Source of the DNA: Kitasatospora aureofaciens
GTDB taxonomy: Bacteria > Actinomycetota > Actinomycetes > Streptomycetales > Streptomycetaceae
Direction of reading: 5' to 3'
NCBI RefSeq assembly: GCF_001188955.3
Contig: NZ_JPRF03000016.1
Span: 124,001 to 188,000, forward strand
Length of the DNA stretch: 64,000 nt
Below, one piece after another: positions 17,535 through 25,896 of this stretch; the stretch's first letter is position 1, and each line of letters opens with the position of its first letter. The notes below the pieces were generated by a model. That model was not told the DNA's origin and made no database searches. It was given only the letters and a program-made list of their open reading frames with translations. The position numbers and the translations under genes were made by a program.

Positions 17535-19223
17535 CTAGGGTCTGGCGCCGCGCCGCTCCAGAAGGGCCGCCAGGAGGTGGTGGGCGTGCTGTTCGGTGTC
17601 GGCGGTGCGCTGGTGCGGGAGGGCTGGACGGCGCCACTCGCCGGTGGCGGCGTCGGCGGCCTCGCGCAGCTCCAGCAGGGCGGTGGCCAGTCCACTGCGG
17701 ACCGCCGCGGCCTCGGAACCGACGGCCGCGTCGGCTGCGGCCACCCGGGCCTCGCGGGTGGCGGTCTCGGCTCCGGTCAGGGCGCGGGACAGCCGGGTGG
17801 CGGCGCGGCGGTTGGTGACCAGAAGACAGGCGGCGAGGCCGGTGAGCGCGCCCACGCAGGTGTCCAGCCACCGGTCGGCGACCAGGGTCCGGGCGGGCTG
17901 GAGGCCCGCGAACTCGGTCATCAGCAGGGCCATCGGGGTGACGAAGACGGTGGCCAGCCAGTAGCTGCGGGCGATCGTCGCCTCGGCGCCGAACTGGCAC
18001 AGCAGCCCCAGCCCGATCATGGCCGGCTGTCCCGAGTGGGCGAGGGGCAGTACGGCGGTGAACACCGCCAGGCCGATCAGGTTGCCCAGCACCCGCTGCA
18101 GCGCGCGATGCCAGGAGAGCGTGCTGTTGGCCTGGAACACCGAGGCCGCGGTGACCACCGCCCAGTACGGACGGCCGACGCCGAACGCCAGCGAGAGCCA
18201 CCCGGCGGCGGCACAACCGACCGCGACCCTCAGGCCGATCGGCAGCAGCGCGGAGCCGGGGCGCAGGGCCTGGCGCAGCGAGGGGCGGGGGCCGGGGCGG
18301 TGGGCGCGCAGTTCGGCGGCCTCGGCCTCGGTGAGGTCGAGCAGCGGCAGCGGGCGGCCCCGGCGCAGGTCACGGGCCCAGGCCGTGTACCGCTCGGCGG
18401 CAGCGGCAGCGGATTCGGCGGCCGATTCGGTCGTCGATTCGGTCGTCGATTCGGTCGTCGATTCGGTCACCGATTCGGCGGCCGGACCGGCGGGCGCGGC
18501 CAGGGCCGACTCCGCGTGGACGAGCAGCCGCTCGGGCGCGTCGCCGAGCGCGCGCCACCGGGCCGGGGAGGAGAGGGCGAGGCTCTGCCGGGCCGCGTCG
18601 ACCGCGCCGACCAGGGCGGTGCGGGCGGCCGCGTCGGGGGTGCCGGGCGCGCTGCGGGCCAGCCGGGCGGCGGCCTCCAGCGCGCGGGCCGTGGCGATCC
18701 GCTCGGGCCCGTACGGGCGCAGCAGCGCGGGGGCCATCCCGACCAGCCAGGCGAGTGCGGCGCCGAGTGCGGTGAGCGCCAGGTGCGGCGGGAGGTCGGC
18801 GGGGCGCTGGGGGACGAAGGCGCAGCTGGCGCTGGTGAAGGTGATGATCAGGCTGCCGGGCGGGCCGATCCGGGCGGCGTCGCAGCCCAGCTTGTGCAGC
18901 GCGGCGAGCCCGGCCGCCACCGCGACCAGCACCACGGCGTCCCGGGTCAGTGCGGCGGCGGTGAGGGCGGCGGCGGTGCTGAGCACGGTGCCGAGCAGCA
19001 CGCCGGCCAGGGTCCGGGCCCGGGCGCGGTAGGGCAGGCCGTGGCCGTACAGCGCGCCGAGGCCGCCGGCCGAGGTGTAGAGCGCGAGGTCGAGCCGGCC
19101 GAGGGCGAGCAGGGTGAGGTTGAGGACGCCGAGGGTCGCCACGGCGCTGAGCGCGGGTTTGTGCCAGATGTCCCCGGGCGGGCCGACCCGGAGTGCCTGT
19201 CGGAACTGGAGGGCTGTGGCCAT
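17535..19223 (-). CDS. FUSC-family membrane transporter (aromatic acid efflux type)
   Basis: 562 residues with two sets of about six hydrophobic helices (about 25-165 and 315-450) separated by and followed by cytoplasmic segments: the duplicated fusaric-acid-resistance/AaeB architecture. Such proteins export aromatic acids or related toxic compounds. The central linker has an ESTT repeat (12-base DNA repeat at 18423-18482). A MarR gene follows in the same transcript. The divergent alpha/beta hydrolase at 19364 shares the control region. Confidence 0.85.
   Translation of the reverse strand: MATALQFRQALRVGPPGDIWHKPALSAVATLGVLNLTLLALGRLDLALYTSAGGLGALYGHGLPYRARARTLAGVLLGTVLSTAAALTAAALTRDAVVLVAVAAGLAALHKLGCDAARIGPPGSLIITFTSASCAFVPQRPADLPPHLALTALGAALAWLVGMAPALLRPYGPERIATARALEAAARLARSAPGTPDAAARTALVGAVDAARQSLALSSPARWRALGDAPERLLVHAESALAAPAGPAAESVTESTTESTTESTTESAAESAAAAAERYTAWARDLRRGRPLPLLDLTEAEAAELRAHRPGPRPSLRQALRPGSALLPIGLRVAVGCAAAGWLSLAFGVGRPYWAVVTAASVFQANSTLSWHRALQRVLGNLIGLAVFTAVLPLAHSGQPAMIGLGLLCQFGAEATIARSYWLATVFVTPMALLMTEFAGLQPARTLVADRWLDTCVGALTGLAACLLVTNRRAATRLSRALTGAETATREARVAAADAAVGSEAAAVRSGLATALLELREAADAATGEWRRPALPHQRTADTEQHAHHLLAALLERRGARP
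18423..18482. repeat. 12-base tandem repeat inside the FUSC gene
   Basis: Five units of CGATTCGGTCGT; the first three are exact and the last two diverged. On the coding strand they give ESTTESTT-type linker residues. In-frame length changes would be tolerated. Confidence 0.9.
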
Positions 19224-19236
19224 GGAAAAAGATTAG

Positions 19237-19251
19237 CAGGTAATTTACCTG
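19237..19251. promoter_or_regulatory. Perfect palindrome, likely MarR operator
   Basis: CAGGTAATTTACCTG is a perfect 7-bp inverted repeat around one central base, in an AT-rich patch 13 bases before the FUSC start codon and about 110 before the divergent hydrolase. Its position suits repression by the MarR protein encoded downstream of FUSC. The flanks keep partial symmetry (TTA and GAA ends). Confidence 0.65.
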
Positions 19252-19363
19252 TGAATCATCTGCCATGACAGGTCGGGAAAAATATTTCTCCCCGGAGCGA
19301 TGAGTTCTGCGACGAGCCCCGGTCTACCCCCATGACCGACTCGCCCGACAGAAGGAACACCCC

Positions 19364-20152
19364 ATGAGCACCGTGATCTCCGCCGACGGCACCACCATCG
19401 CCTGCACCGTCACCGGCTCCGGCCCGGCCGTCGTGCTGGTCGACGGGGCGATCGGCCACCGCGCCTTCGACCCGGGCGTCGCGGTCGCCGAGCAGCTCTC
19501 CGCCCACCACACCGTGTGGGCCTACGACCGCCGCGGCCGCGGCGGCAGCGGGGACACCGCGCCGTTCGCCGTGGAGCGCGAGATCGAGGACCTGGCCGCC
19601 GTCATCGCGGCGGCCGGCGGCTCGGCGGCCGTCTTCGCCATCTCCTCCGGCGCCGCGCTCGCGCTGCGGGCCGCCGCCGCGGGCGTCGGGATGGCCCGAC
19701 TGGCCGTCTACGAGCCGCCGTTCAGCACCGAGGAGGGGCAGGCCGAACGCTTCGTCGGGTACGTCACCGAGCTGGAGGCGGCGCTCGCCGAGGGACGGCG
19801 CGGGGACGCTGTCGCGGCCTTCCTGACCTTCGTGGGGCTGCCCGGGGAGATGCTGGAGGGCATGCGTTCCGCCCCGGTCTGGCCGGTGTTCGAGGCGGTC
19901 GCGCCGACCCTGGCGTACGACGCGGCGGCGCTCGGCGCACGGACCGGTGCGACCGTGCCGGTCGAGCTGCTGGCCACCGTCGCCGTGCCCACCCTGGTCC
20001 TGGACGGCGGCGCCAGCCCGGAGCTGCTGCGGGCCCCCGCCCGCGCGGTGGCCGGGGCGGTGCCGGGCGCCGAGTACCGGACGCTGGCCGACCAGACCCA
20101 CGAGGTGGCGGCCGAGGCGCTGGTCCCGGAGCTGCTGAAGTTCTACGCCTGA
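19364..20152 (+). CDS. Alpha/beta hydrolase
   Basis: 262 residues, preceded by GAAGGA. The hydrolase fold shows VVLVDGAIGHR as oxyanion strand, YDRRGRGGSGDT, and the nucleophile elbow FAISSGAALALR (Ser about residue 94), close to GxSxG but with Ala-Ile at the front. LDGGASPELL and QTHEVAAEALV contain the acidic and His residues of the triad. Substrate unknown. It is divergent from FUSC and may answer to the same MarR-type operator. RraA-like follows 106 bases later. Confidence 0.82.
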   Translation: MSTVISADGTTIACTVTGSGPAVVLVDGAIGHRAFDPGVAVAEQLSAHHTVWAYDRRGRGGSGDTAPFAVEREIEDLAAVIAAAGGSAAVFAISSGAALALRAAAAGVGMARLAVYEPPFSTEEGQAERFVGYVTELEAALAEGRRGDAVAAFLTFVGLPGEMLEGMRSAPVWPVFEAVAPTLAYDAAALGARTGATVPVELLATVAVPTLVLDGGASPELLRAPARAVAGAVPGAEYRTLADQTHEVAAEALVPELLKFYA

Positions 20153-20258
20153 CGGACGCCCGTCCCGAGCCGCTGAACCCCCGTCCACCGCCGCGTCCTA
20201 GTCTTCCCACGGTCCGACCATCAGGGAAATCACCGATGGAATCGAGGAAAGAGGAAGC

Positions 20259-20885
20259 ATGGACGGGGACTTCAAGGACTTCGCGGACATTCCCACCACC
20301 ACCCTGGCCGATGTCCTGGGCCGCGCCCAGGTCATGGACATCGGCCTGCGCCCGCTCTGGTCGGGCATGCCCCGGGTGGCCGGACCGGCCTTCACCGTGC
20401 AGTGCCCGCCCGGCGACAACCTGATGCTGCACGCGGCGATCTACCGGGCCGAGCCCGGCTCGGTGATCGTGGTGGAGTCCGGCGACCTGGACCACGCGCT
20501 GGCCGGCGGCAACGTCTGCGCCGTGGCGCAGCGCCGGGGCGTCGCCGCCTTCGTGGCCGACGGCCTGATCCGGGACCTCGGCGAGGTGCGGGAGTTGGGC
20601 TTCCCGGTGGTCGCCCGGGGCGTCATCCCGATCCCGGGGGCGAAGAAGCAGCTGGGCACCCACGGCGCCCCGGTGCGCTGCGGCGGCGTGCTGGTGGCGG
20701 CCGGCGACATCGTGGTGGCCGACGAGGAGGGTGTCGTGGTGGTGCCCGCCACTGAGCGGGTGACGGCCCTGGAAGCGGCCCGGGTGAAGCTGGCCAAGGA
20801 GTCCGCCGAGACCCTGGACGACTGGCAGGCCGCCCACCACGCCCGGATCGAGCAGAGCCTGGCCGAGCTGGGCTTCACCGGTTGA
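20259..20885 (+). CDS. RraA-like protein / HMG aldolase family
   Basis: 208 residues with RraA-fold motifs: TTLADVLGRAQVMD near the start, GDNLMLHAAIYRAEPGSVIVV, the active-site segment VADGLIRDLGEVRELGFPVVARG (Arg-Asp pair binding Mg2+ and pyruvate enolate in aldolases) and GDIVVADEEGVVVVP. Members are either 4-hydroxy-4-methyl-2-oxoglutarate/oxaloacetate aldolases of aromatic degradation or RNase E inhibitors. With the RDLGE signature kept, an aldolase is favoured. Formerly mis-called demethylmenaquinone methyltransferase. Confidence 0.85.
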   Translation: MDGDFKDFADIPTTTLADVLGRAQVMDIGLRPLWSGMPRVAGPAFTVQCPPGDNLMLHAAIYRAEPGSVIVVESGDLDHALAGGNVCAVAQRRGVAAFVADGLIRDLGEVRELGFPVVARGVIPIPGAKKQLGTHGAPVRCGGVLVAAGDIVVADEEGVVVVPATERVTALEAARVKLAKESAETLDDWQAAHHARIEQSLAELGFTG

Positions 20886-20907
20886 CGCCTCCCGGAACCG
20901 CCGGTAC

Positions 20908-20928
20908 GACGCGCCGGCGCAGCGCGTC
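20908..20928. terminator. Short hairpin between convergent genes
   Basis: GACGCGC and GCGCGTC form a 7-bp stem with a 7-base loop between the RraA-like stop and the PEP-mutase-like stop; it may serve both directions. Confidence 0.45.
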
Positions 20929-21745
20929 AGTACAGTCCGTTCAGCTCCCCGAAGCCGAGCGCCCCGTCGAGCTCCGTCAGCGTCCCGGCGCCGAGCAGTT
21001 CGACGGCGGCCCGGTGGGCCGTGGTGTACGCGGCCTGGGCGAGCCCGGTGCCGACGCTGACCCGCCGCACCCCGGTGGCGGCGAGTTCGGCGACACCCGG
21101 CCCGCCCGCCCCGGCCATCGCGTTCACCGGCAGCGGGGAGCGCCGGCACAGCTCGGTGAGGACGTCGAGGTCCAGCAGCCCGGGGACGAACAGGCCGTCG
21201 GCGCCCGCCTCGGCGTAGGCCTCGGCCCGGACCAGCACGTCGTCGAGCCCGCCCAGTCCGAACAGGAACACGTCGGTCCGGGCGTTGACCAGCAGTTCGG
21301 GCAGTCCGGCCGCCGCTGCCGCGGTACGGGCCGCGCGCAGCCGCCCGGCCTGCTCGGCCACCGGGAACAGCGGCCCGCCGACGGCCGTCGAGTCCTCCAG
21401 GTTGACCCCGGCCGCGCCGACGCCGACCAGTGCGGTGACGGTCGCGGCCACGTCGGCGGCCAGCGGCCCGTACCCTCCCTCGGCGTCGACGGTGACCGGC
21501 AGGTCCACCGCGGCGACGACCCGGCGGGCCGCCTCGACCGCCGCCGCCCGGTCCATCCGCTGGCCGTCGCCGTGGCCCAGCGACCAGGAGACGCCGCCGC
21601 TGGTGGTGGCGATCGCCCGGGCGCCGGCCGAGGCGATCACCGCGGCGCTGCCCGCGTCCCAGGCGTTGGGCAGGACGAGCACGCCCTCCGCGACGAGCTC
21701 GCGCAGCCGCAGCGCCCGCTCGCGGGTCTCGGGGGTGGTGGACAT
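20927..21745 (-). CDS. Isocitrate lyase/PEP mutase-family protein
   Basis: 272 residues of a TIM-barrel superfamily with a Mg2+ site. VLPNAWDAGSAAVIASAGARAIATTSGG, PVTVDAEGGYG (the metal-binding DAEGGYG equivalent of D-x-D-x-G-x-G) and GVNLEDS are typical. The KKCGH motif of true isocitrate lyase is absent, so it belongs to the short PEP-mutase/oxaloacetate-hydrolase-like branch. It probably cleaves or forms a C-C or C-P bond in a 2-oxo acid; exact substrate unknown. Convergent with the RraA-like gene. Confidence 0.85.
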   Translation of the reverse strand: MSTTPETRERALRLRELVAEGVLVLPNAWDAGSAAVIASAGARAIATTSGGVSWSLGHGDGQRMDRAAAVEAARRVVAAVDLPVTVDAEGGYGPLAADVAATVTALVGVGAAGVNLEDSTAVGGPLFPVAEQAGRLRAARTAAAAAGLPELLVNARTDVFLFGLGGLDDVLVRAEAYAEAGADGLFVPGLLDLDVLTELCRRSPLPVNAMAGAGGPGVAELAATGVRRVSVGTGLAQAAYTTAHRAAVELLGAGTLTELDGALGFGELNGLY

Positions 21746-21858
21746 ATCGGGTCACCGGCTTTCGTACGGATCGGTGGGGACGCAGGCATCCTGCGCCCCG
21801 GCCGTAGGCCGCCACCAGTGATTAAGCTGGGGCCGAATCTTCCGAAGGGGGACCGCGG

Positions 21859-22896
21859 ATGCGGACGGAACTCCAGTTCTCCACCCAGGACTTGGCGCTG
21901 ACCCGGTTCGCCGTCAGCCCGATGCAGGAGGTGGTGACCAGCCTGCGGGCGCTCGCCTGCTCCCCCGTCCCGGCGCTGCACCGCCGCTGGGCCGGGCAGG
22001 TGCGCGCCCGGCTGGCCGCCGCCGGGCTGGACCGGGGCCGGCTGGCCGCGATGGTCCCGCCCGACGGCCACCTGCCCGACTTCCTCAACCCCGCCCCGGC
22101 GGGTTGCTCGACCACGCTCGCCGAGGAGCTGGCCGTGATCACCGCGACCGGCGCCGAGCAGGTCCGGGCCGATCTCGACGTCCTGGCCGCCGAGGCCGGC
22201 GGCCGGCTGCCCGCCGCACTGACGGCGCTGCACCGGGACCCGTCCGGCCAGCTGCCCCGGCTGGCGGCCGAGATCGAGGCGTACTGGGAGCTGGCGCTCG
22301 CCCCGTACTGGGCGCGGATCCGGGCGCTGCTGGCGGCGGACGTCTTCCACCGCTCCCGGCAGGCGGCCGAGCACGGCCCCGCGCGGATGCTGGACGACCT
22401 GCACGAAACGGTCCGCTGGGACGGCACCGCGCTGCGGCTGGAGCGGCGGCACTGCGCCGTCACCCGGCTGACCGCCGGGGCCGGCCTGCTGCTCGTGCCC
22501 TCGGCCTTCGCCTGGCCGCGGGTGCTCACCCGGGTGCTGCCGCCGGACCCGCCGCAGCTGGTCTACCCGGCGCGCGGTACGGCCGCGCTGTGGGAGGAGC
22601 GGCCCGGCTCGGCGGCGCGCACCGACGCACTGGCCGCCGTCCTCGGCCGGTCCCGGGCCCAGTTGCTGGCCGAGCTGGACTCCCCCGCCTCGACCACCGA
22701 ACTGGCCCGCCGGACCGGACTGTCCCCGGCCGCCGTCTCCCAGCACCTCACCGCACTGCGCGCGGCGGGCCTGACCAGCGCCCACCGGGCCGGCCACACC
22801 GTCCTCTCGGCCCGTACGGGAGTGGGCGACTCCCTGTTCGACACCGACGGACAGTCGCTCGACCGGGCGACGCCCGCGGGGCGCCCCGCCCGATGA
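21859..22896 (+). CDS. ArsR-like winged-helix regulator (DUF5937 type)
   Basis: 345 residues with a GGGGGA ribosome site. The N-terminal 230 residues are the uncharacterised domain common in Streptomyces regulators of this kind. The C-terminus (about 265-335) has a winged helix-turn-helix: LLAELDSPASTTELARRTGLSPAAVSQHLTALRAAGL, an ArsR-type recognition helix. No Cys cluster for metal sensing. The target may be itself or the divergent PEP-mutase-like gene, 113 bases away. It stands just before crp. Confidence 0.8.
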   Translation: MRTELQFSTQDLALTRFAVSPMQEVVTSLRALACSPVPALHRRWAGQVRARLAAAGLDRGRLAAMVPPDGHLPDFLNPAPAGCSTTLAEELAVITATGAEQVRADLDVLAAEAGGRLPAALTALHRDPSGQLPRLAAEIEAYWELALAPYWARIRALLAADVFHRSRQAAEHGPARMLDDLHETVRWDGTALRLERRHCAVTRLTAGAGLLLVPSAFAWPRVLTRVLPPDPPQLVYPARGTAALWEERPGSAARTDALAAVLGRSRAQLLAELDSPASTTELARRTGLSPAAVSQHLTALRAAGLTSAHRAGHTVLSARTGVGDSLFDTDGQSLDRATPAGRPAR

Positions 22897-22948
22897 CCCG
22901 CCGGTGCGAATGGCCCCGCACCGCACACCCGGACACACCCCCTCCTCA

Positions 22949-22954
22949 TATGAT
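22949..22954 (+). promoter_or_regulatory. Possible crp -10 box
   Basis: TATGAT, a near-consensus -10 hexamer, lies about 95 bases before crp in a local AT-rich spot; no convincing -35 is seen. Confidence 0.35.
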
Positions 22955-23048
22955 CGGAGCGACATGCGCCATGCTTGGTGATGCAGAACACTGAACGGAA
23001 CTTGCGCCGGACGGCCCACCCGCCGGACGGCCGAGAAGGAGGAAGCAC

Positions 23049-23723
23049 GTGGACGACGTTCTGCGGCGCGCCGCACTCTTCGCGGCACTCGACGACGAAC
23101 AGGCCGGCGAGCTGCGCGCTTCCATGACCGAGGTCACCCTCGCCCGTGGTGAGTCGCTGTTCCACGAGGGCGACCCGGGCGACCGGCTGTACGTCGTCGC
23201 CGAGGGCAAGGTGAAGCTGCACCGCGCCTCCCCGGACGGCCGCGAGAACATGCTGGCCGTGCTCGGCCCCAGCGAGATGATCGGCGAGCTGTCGCTGTTC
23301 GACCCGGGCCCGCGCACCGCCACCGCCAGCGCGCTGACCGAGGTCAAGCTGCTCGGCCTCGGCCACGGCGACCTGCAGCCCTGGCTGCACGCCCGCCCCG
23401 AGGTCTCCATCGCGCTGCTGCGGGCCATCGCCCGCCGACTGCGCCGGACCAACGACGTGATGTCCGACCTGGTCTTCTCGGACGTGCCCGGCCGCGTCGC
23501 CAAGGCCCTGCTGGACCTCTCCCGCCGCTTCGGCGTCCAGTCCGAGGAGGGCATCCACGTCGCCCACGACCTCACCCAGGAGGAGCTGGCCCAGCTGGTC
23601 GGCGCCTCCCGCGAGACCGTCAACAAGGCGCTCGCCGACTTCGCCGGCCGCGGCTGGCTGAAGCTGGAGGCGCGCGCGGTGGTCCTGCTCGACGTCGAGC
23701 GGCTGTCCCGCCGCTCGCGCTGA
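23049..23723 (+). CDS. crp: Crp/Fnr-family regulator (cAMP receptor protein)
   Basis: 224 residues from GTG with AGGAGG upstream. Residues 10-120 are a cyclic-nucleotide-binding beta barrel (GESLFHEGDPGDRLYVVAEGKVKL; phosphate-binding cassette MIGELSLFDPGPRTATASAL with the Gly-Glu-Leu and Arg-Thr pairs). About 160-215 is the winged helix with recognition helix LTQEELAQLVGASRETVNKAL. In S. coelicolor the orthologue controls germination and antibiotic production. A strong terminator follows. Confidence 0.96.
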   Translation: MDDVLRRAALFAALDDEQAGELRASMTEVTLARGESLFHEGDPGDRLYVVAEGKVKLHRASPDGRENMLAVLGPSEMIGELSLFDPGPRTATASALTEVKLLGLGHGDLQPWLHARPEVSIALLRAIARRLRRTNDVMSDLVFSDVPGRVAKALLDLSRRFGVQSEEGIHVAHDLTQEELAQLVGASRETVNKALADFAGRGWLKLEARAVVLLDVERLSRRSR

Positions 23724-23755
23724 CGCGCCGAGCACTCCGAGCGCTCCGAGCACCG

Positions 23756-23788
23756 CGAAGGGCCCGTCCGATCCGGACGGGCCCTTCG
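23756..23788 (+). terminator. Terminator between crp and the minus-strand block
   Basis: Perfect 15-bp stem CGAAGGGCCCGTCCG / CGGACGGGCCCTTCG with a three-base loop, 32 bases after crp and 56 before the converging stop; likely bidirectional. Confidence 0.85.
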
Positions 23789-23844
23789 TCGTTCCCCGGC
23801 CCGGTCCCCACCAGGCCTCGGGCAGGAACGGTCCGGGCCCGGGA

Positions 23845-24678
23845 TCAGTCCTGGTCCGGGATCAGCCCGTGCTCCTCCAGGTACTCCAGCTGGGCGCGCA
23901 CCGACAGCTCGGCGGCCGGCCAGAGCGCCCGGTCGACGTCGGCGTAGACCCGGGCGACCACGTCGGCGGCCGTCCGGCAGCCCGCCTCGACCGCGGTCTC
24001 GACCTGGGCGAGCCGGGTGGCCCGGTGCGCCAGGTAGTAGTCCACGGCGCCGAGCGCGTCCGCGAGCACCGGCCCGTGGCCGGGCAGCACGGTGCGGACG
24101 CCGTGCGCGGAGGCCATGGTGTGCAGGTGGCGCAGCGAGTCCAGGTAGTCCCCGAGCCGGCCGTCGGGGTGGGCGACCATCGTGGTGCCGCGGCCGAGCA
24201 CGGTGTCCCCGGTGAGGACCGCGCCGTCGTCCGGCAGGTGGAAGGTCAGCGAGTCCGAGGTGTGCCCCGGGGTGGCGACGACCCGCAGGTCGAGGCCGCC
24301 GACGTCCAGCCGCTGCCCGCCGACCAGGCCCTCCGCGCCCAGCCGGTGCGCCGGGTCCAGGGCCCGCACCTCGGTGCCGGTGAGCTCGGCGAAGCGGGCC
24401 GCGCCCTCGGAGTGGTCGGCGTGGCCGTGGGTCAGCAGGGTGAGTGCGATCCGCTTGCCGCGCTCCTCGGCGAGGTCGAGCACCCGGCGCAGGTGGCCCT
24501 CGTGCAGCGGGCCCGGGTCGATCACCACCGCGAGGTCCGAGCCCGGCTCGGAGAGCAGCCAGGTGTTGGTGCCGTCCAGCGTCATCGGCGACGGGTTCGG
24601 CGCCAGTACGCACAACGCCCGGGGGGTGGCCTCGCCGCCGACCACGGCGGCGGGGTCACCCGGCAGGAGCCCGCTCAT
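23845..24678 (-). CDS. Metallo-beta-lactamase-fold hydrolase
   Basis: 277 residues; the ATG at 24678 is preferred because GAGGAG is 5-6 bases before it, though a GTG two codons earlier is in frame. The metal motif THGHADHSEGA (H-x-H-x-D-H) is at about 82-92, with later ligands in TPGHTSDSL (about 158), GDTVLGRG (about 177) and LPGHGPV (about 217). Close to the glyoxalase II/LACTB2-like group, so it acts on thioesters or RNA; no substrate can be named. Operonic with the small ORF and NUDIX gene upstream. Confidence 0.88.
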   Translation of the reverse strand: MSGLLPGDPAAVVGGEATPRALCVLAPNPSPMTLDGTNTWLLSEPGSDLAVVIDPGPLHEGHLRRVLDLAEERGKRIALTLLTHGHADHSEGAARFAELTGTEVRALDPAHRLGAEGLVGGQRLDVGGLDLRVVATPGHTSDSLTFHLPDDGAVLTGDTVLGRGTTMVAHPDGRLGDYLDSLRHLHTMASAHGVRTVLPGHGPVLADALGAVDYYLAHRATRLAQVETAVEAGCRTAADVVARVYADVDRALWPAAELSVRAQLEYLEEHGLIPDQD

Positions 24679-24712
24679 GCGCACTCCTCGACGGTTCGCT
24701 CGCTCCGCTCGT

Positions 24713-24940
24713 TCACCGGCCGCCCTCGCCGTCGCGATGCAGGGCCCGCAGCGGCAGGGCCCGGACGAGCGCGCGCTGGGCGACCTCGACGAACGGGACC
24801 TGGCTGGTGCAGGCCGGGGAACGGGAGGGCAGTCGGCGGGCGGGCAGCTCGGGGGTGGTCCGGCGAGCCACGTCGTTGTGGTCCATCGGTCGTCGGTCCT
24901 TTCTGGTTCGTCTGATCGGCATCTCTTCAGCGGTGGTCAT
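24713..24940 (-). CDS. Small hypothetical protein
   Basis: 75 residues beginning MTTAEEMPIRRTRKDRR. Codon use after the first dozen codons is strongly GC3-biased, as in real genes, but there is no clear ribosome site; an in-frame GTG at 24961 would add seven residues. Basic, one Cys, no membrane helix. No family recognised. It lies between the NUDIX and MBL genes with short gaps on both sides. Confidence 0.45.
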   Translation of the reverse strand: MTTAEEMPIRRTRKDRRPMDHNDVARRTTPELPARRLPSRSPACTSQVPFVEVAQRALVRALPLRALHRDGEGGR

Positions 24941-24966
24941 CGGTACCGGGCTCGGCGGCACCCGGC

Positions 24967-25833
24967 TCAGGAGCTCTCGGGGAACTCCCCGTCGATGGTC
25001 AGTTCGTCGTACCCGGGCCAGCGGACCGTCATCCGGTCACCGCGCACCTCGGCGCGGCCCAGTACCGGCTCCAGCGTCCGTCCGGCGGCCGCGGCCAGCG
25101 CCTCGGCGGCGGTCCGCACCGGCGACAGCTCGCGCAGCACCGTCACGGTCGGCGGCAGCATGCCGAACCGGCCCTCGTGGTAGCCCCGGACCGCCTCGAC
25201 CGGCGTCAGCCAGGCGACCCGGTCGGCCTCGCCGACCTCCAGTGCCGCGCGCTGACCGGCCGGCAGGGCGGCGACGAAGAACCAGGTGTCGTAGCGCCGC
25301 TCCTCGAACTCCGGGGTGATCCAGCGGGCCCAGCCGCCCAGCAGGTCGCTGCGCAGCACCAGGCCGTGGTCCCGCAGGAACTCGGCGAGGGACAGCTCGT
25401 GCGCCTCCAGCGCGGCCCGCTCCGCGGTCCAGTCACGCGGCGCGGCGACGCTGTGCGCGTCCGGGCCGGCCAGCAGCACGCCGGCCTCCTCGAAGGTCTC
25501 GCGCACGGCCGCGCACACCACCGCCCGCGCCGTCCGGGCGTCCACCCCGAGGCGGCGCGCCCACTCCTCGGGCGACGGCCCGGCCCAGCCCGGCTCGACC
25601 TCGGCGTCGCGCGGGTCCACCCCGCCGCCCGGGTAGGCGTACATCCCGGCCGCGAAGGCCATCGAGGTGCGACGGCGCAGCAGGTAGGCCTCCGGCCCGT
25701 CGGCGCCGTCGCGCAGCAGCACGACCGTCGCGGCGGGCCTGGGCACCGCGGGGGTGAGCAGGCCGGAGTCGACCGCCCGGATGCGGGCGGGCCAGCCGGG
25801 CGGCATCGGGAGCGTCGTTGCTCGATGGTCCAT
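24967..25833 (-). CDS. NUDIX hydrolase, NUDT19-like
   Basis: 288 residues. The NUDIX box is split by a long insertion: GMYAYPGGGVDPRDAEVE, then about 30 residues, then VCAAVRETFEEAGVLL (REtxEExG core), the layout of the NUDT19/RP2p branch that hydrolyses CoA and acyl-CoA. The WFFVAALPAGQ segment agrees. TAGCAT sits six bases before the ATG with no ribosome site, suggesting a leaderless transcript. Confidence 0.85.
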   Translation of the reverse strand: MDHRATTLPMPPGWPARIRAVDSGLLTPAVPRPAATVVLLRDGADGPEAYLLRRRTSMAFAAGMYAYPGGGVDPRDAEVEPGWAGPSPEEWARRLGVDARTARAVVCAAVRETFEEAGVLLAGPDAHSVAAPRDWTAERAALEAHELSLAEFLRDHGLVLRSDLLGGWARWITPEFEERRYDTWFFVAALPAGQRAALEVGEADRVAWLTPVEAVRGYHEGRFGMLPPTVTVLRELSPVRTAAEALAAAAGRTLEPVLGRAEVRGDRMTVRWPGYDELTIDGEFPESS

Positions 25834-25896
25834 GCCCGGATGCTAAGCGCACGGAGGCGGGGTTGGACAGGCCCGACCCCGCCTCCGCGATCACAC

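Noticed and set aside
18423-18482. CRISPR-like repeat array
   Set aside because: Units are 12 bases without spacers and lie in frame within a gene; the same holds for the other repeats.
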